This document shows positions 5,812 to 7,584 of a stretch of DNA of 7,584 nucleotides, piece by piece. Each line of letters starts with the position of its first letter. Within the stretch, counting starts at the first letter, position 1. A program made the translations under genes and the position numbers. The notes under the pieces were generated by a model that was not told the origin of the DNA, made no database searches, and worked only from the letters and a program-made list of their open reading frames with translations. Origin of the DNA: CBDVBD01 sp965372135 (GTDB lineage Bacteria > Electryoneota > RPQS01 > CBDVBD01). The stretch is taken from positions 1 through 7,584 of the forward strand of contig CBDVBD010000154.1 in the NCBI GenBank assembly GCA_965372135.1, in the 5' to 3' direction.

Positions 5812-6927
5812 ATGCACGTCTTGATTACAGGTGGAGCTGGATTTATTGGATCGCATTGTTCGGATGCGTTGATTGCTAATGGGCATCTAGTGCGCATCCT
5901 CGATAGCCTGGAAAAGCCAGTACATTTGAAAGGCAAGCCCGATTACCTTCCTGACGTTGTGGAATTCATCCTCGGTGACGTTCGCGACAAGGATACGCTT
6001 ACCAAGGCAATGACCGGTGTGGATCACATAATCCATTTGGCGGCATATCAGGATTACCTGCCGGATTTCTCGAAATTTTTCCACGTCAATGTAGTATCCA
6101 CCGCGCTGATTTTCGAGATAATCCTGGAGCAGAAGCTGGATATCGGACGTGTGGTGGTGGCATCCTCACAGGCGGTGATGGGGGAAGGCAGGTACAAATG
6201 CCAGGAACACGGCGATGTCTATCCCGATATTCGACCGTTGCAGCAGCTTCAGGATGGGGATTGGGAAGTGAAGTGTCCCGAATGCCACGGGATTTTGAAG
6301 CATGTGCTATCCGATGAATCGGTGGTTAATCCACAAAATCAATACGCCATGTCCAAGTACGGTCAGGAGATGATTACCATCAATTTGGGCAGGCGGTATC
6401 AGATCCCTTCGGTGGCACTGAGGTATTCGATTGTGCAGGGACCCCGGCAGTCATTCTACAATGCCTACAGCGGAGCCTGCCGGATATTCAACCTGAATTT
6501 GTTTTTTAAGCGGGCTCCGATTTTGTATGAGGATGGGGGGCAAATCCGGGATTATGTCAACATTCAGGATGTGGTGCGGGCAATATTGTTGGTATTAGAG
6601 GATCCCAGAGCCTGTTATGAAGTATACAATGTAGGCGGCGGGAAGGGCTATACCGTTGAGGAATTTGCCCGGATCGTGATCGAAGCTTATGATAAGGATA
6701 TCGAACCACTAATCCCCGGGGAGTTTCGGTTTGGGGATACCCGGCATATTTTTTCGGATATTTCCAAGCTTAAAGCGCTGGGATGGGAACCGAAAGTGCC
6801 GATTGAAGTCAGCGAGCGGGATTATATCGAATACTTGAAACAGCAGACCGACATCGACGATATTATGGATTACGCCCGGCGTAAGATGAAGGAATTAAAG
6901 GTAGTACAGGCTGTGACGGGTAAATGA
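5812..6927 (+). CDS. Zinc-ribbon-containing NAD-dependent sugar-nucleotide epimerase/dehydratase
   Basis: This 371-residue extended SDR is predicted to epimerise or otherwise modify a nucleotide sugar. It has GGAGFIG (G7, G10, G13), HLAAYQDYLPDF, ASSQAVMG with S119 at the catalytic serine position, and Y178 and K182 in YAMSK. LRYSIVQGPRQ, YEDGGQIRDYVNIQDVV and YNVGGGKGYTVEEF follow. Between the catalytic Ser and Tyr lies an insertion of about 35 residues with C130-x2-H133 (YKCQEHGD) and C155-x2-C158 (KCPECHG), a probable zinc ribbon. As I recall, the same insertion occurs in a subgroup annotated as dTDP-L-rhamnose 4-epimerase (WbiB) or simply NAD-dependent epimerase, so that is the nearest named relative. 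Substrate is unproven. I313 is at the gate position, so this enzyme probably differs in substrate from the three SDRs upstream. ATG at 5812 is preferred over GTG at 5773 on the ribosome binding site. The stop overlaps the next start by 4 nt (ATGA), indicating coupled translation. Confidence 0.85.
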   Translation: MHVLITGGAGFIGSHCSDALIANGHLVRILDSLEKPVHLKGKPDYLPDVVEFILGDVRDKDTLTKAMTGVDHIIHLAAYQDYLPDFSKFFHVNVVSTALIFEIILEQKLDIGRVVVASSQAVMGEGRYKCQEHGDVYPDIRPLQQLQDGDWEVKCPECHGILKHVLSDESVVNPQNQYAMSKYGQEMITINLGRRYQIPSVALRYSIVQGPRQSFYNAYSGACRIFNLNLFFKRAPILYEDGGQIRDYVNIQDVVRAILLVLEDPRACYEVYNVGGGKGYTVEEFARIVIEAYDKDIEPLIPGEFRFGDTRHIFSDISKLKALGWEPKVPIEVSERDYIEYLKQQTDIDDIMDYARRKMKELKVVQAVTGK

Positions 6928-7584
6928 AGGCGTTTCTTTTAACCGCGGGATTGGGCACTCGATTACGCCCATTGACCGATAACACTCCGAAATGCCTGCT
7001 GCCGATTGCCGGGCGACCGTTGATTGACTACTGGTTTGACCTGTTCGATAAGTACGGCATCGATGAAGTGCTGGTCAATATGCATCATCTGCCGGAACAG
7101 ACGGAAGGATACTTAAAAAATAAAGACTTCCCGGGGGAGATTCGCCTATACTACGAACCGGTACTATTGGGAAGTGCGGGGACGATACGGGCGAATCGGA
7201 ATTTTGTGGCTGACGAAGAGCTGTTCTTCGTATTCTATGGGGATAATTTAGCGAATATTCAGATTGACCGGTGGTTGGAATTTCATCGAGGACATGACGG
7301 TGATCTGTCTTTGCTGCTATACCGCACCGATAAGCCGCATTTGAAGGGGGTCGTGGAATTGAACGATCGGGGCAAGGTGCTGTCCTTTGAAGAAAAACCG
7401 GCACACCCTCGATCTGATTTAGCCAGTGCCGGGATGTATTTGGCATCACCTAAGATTTTCGATGTCTTTCCCGATTGCGATCCGCCGATTGACATGGCAT
7501 TTCACGTACTCCCGAAATTGATCGGGCGCATGTGGGGCATGCACTGTGATTATTTGATAATAGATATTGGGACGTCGGAAGATT
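6924..7584 (+). CDS. Sugar-1-phosphate nucleotidyltransferase (partial, runs off the right edge)
   Basis: This enzyme couples a sugar-1-phosphate to an NTP, giving an NDP-sugar and pyrophosphate. The 220 visible residues read MKAFLLTAGLGTRLRPLTD and onward. The GxGTRxxPxTxxxPK signature is complete (G9, G11, T12, R13, P16, P22, K23). It is followed by EPVLLGSAGTI, the metal-binding YGDN (D107), FEEKP (E157, K158) and DIGT (D214), near which members usually carry the second metal-binding Asp. The PKCLLPIAGRPLIDYW form resembles mannose-1-phosphate or heptose-1-phosphate guanylyltransferases (HddC-like) more than RmlA thymidylyltransferases, which have SKQLLPI. The nucleotide and sugar remain unassigned. 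The ATG overlaps the preceding stop by 4 nt, so the two proteins are made together, and this enzyme may supply that epimerase's substrate. The frame is open to the last base. Most of the catalytic domain is present. Whether a C-terminal domain such as a left-handed beta-helix follows cannot be seen. Confidence 0.88.
   Translation, partial: MKAFLLTAGLGTRLRPLTDNTPKCLLPIAGRPLIDYWFDLFDKYGIDEVLVNMHHLPEQTEGYLKNKDFPGEIRLYYEPVLLGSAGTIRANRNFVADEELFFVFYGDNLANIQIDRWLEFHRGHDGDLSLLLYRTDKPHLKGVVELNDRGKVLSFEEKPAHPRSDLASAGMYLASPKIFDVFPDCDPPIDMAFHVLPKLIGRMWGMHCDYLIIDIGTSED

Noticed and set aside
5754..5879. A 41-codon ORF (ATG at 5754) spanning the leader and the start of the zinc-ribbon epimerase, as a leader peptide
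   Set aside because: It has no ribosome binding site, overlaps the real gene in another frame, and its sequence has no regulatory codon run.
7075..7449. Minus-strand open frame of 124 codons near the right edge
   Set aside because: It lies wholly opposite the nucleotidyltransferase, whose motifs continue through it; the minus-strand product has low-complexity Pro/Ser/Arg character.

Overview
This window is a stretch of a bacterial surface-polysaccharide (capsule, exopolysaccharide or O-antigen type) sugar-nucleotide locus. Seven genes all lie on the + strand: a GT4 glycosyltransferase, a UDP-sugar 6-dehydrogenase of the WbpA/TviB type, four consecutive extended short-chain dehydrogenase/reductase (SDR) sugar-nucleotide epimerases, and a nucleotidyltransferase cut by the right edge. 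Bacterial origin is supported by Shine-Dalgarno sequences before GTG/ATG starts, a 2-nt gap and an ATGA overlap between genes, and the gene families. Base composition is intermediate (about 44% GC in the first gene, about 50-55% in much of the middle, from hand counts). Nothing in the window identifies a phylum.

Layout: 1-55 is the end of an unseen upstream gene plus the ribosome binding site of the first gene. 56-1210 is the glycosyltransferase. 1280-2596 is the dehydrogenase. 2608-3693 is a UDP-glucuronate 4-epimerase-like SDR. 3772-4755 is GalE. 4758-5699 is a GalE/WbpP-like SDR almost abutting GalE. 5700-5811 is a leader with a candidate extended -10 promoter and a possible hairpin over the ribosome binding site. 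5812-6927 is a zinc-ribbon-bearing SDR. 6924 to the edge is the nucleotidyltransferase. No gap exceeds 112 nt, and I see no RNA genes, mobile elements, CRISPR or strong terminators.

How they fit together (inference): the nucleotidyltransferase activates a sugar-1-phosphate. The dehydrogenase oxidises a UDP-hexose (probably UDP-GlcNAc) to its uronate. The epimerases interconvert gluco- and galacto-configured sugars: UDP-GlcA/GalA, UDP-Glc/Gal, UDP-GlcNAc/GalNAc or their uronates, and one NDP-sugar of unknown identity. The glycosyltransferase uses such donors. The four SDRs carry different residues at the position known to gate substrate size in GalE enzymes (Ser, Leu, Ser, Ile), which suggests different substrates. 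The genes fall into tight pairs (dehydrogenase/epimerase, galE/epimerase, epimerase/nucleotidyltransferase) separated by 69-112 nt gaps.

No clearly undescribed system is visible. The points most worth a second look are the Cys/His metal-site insertion in the fourth SDR, the leader in front of it, and the gate-residue pattern across the SDRs.
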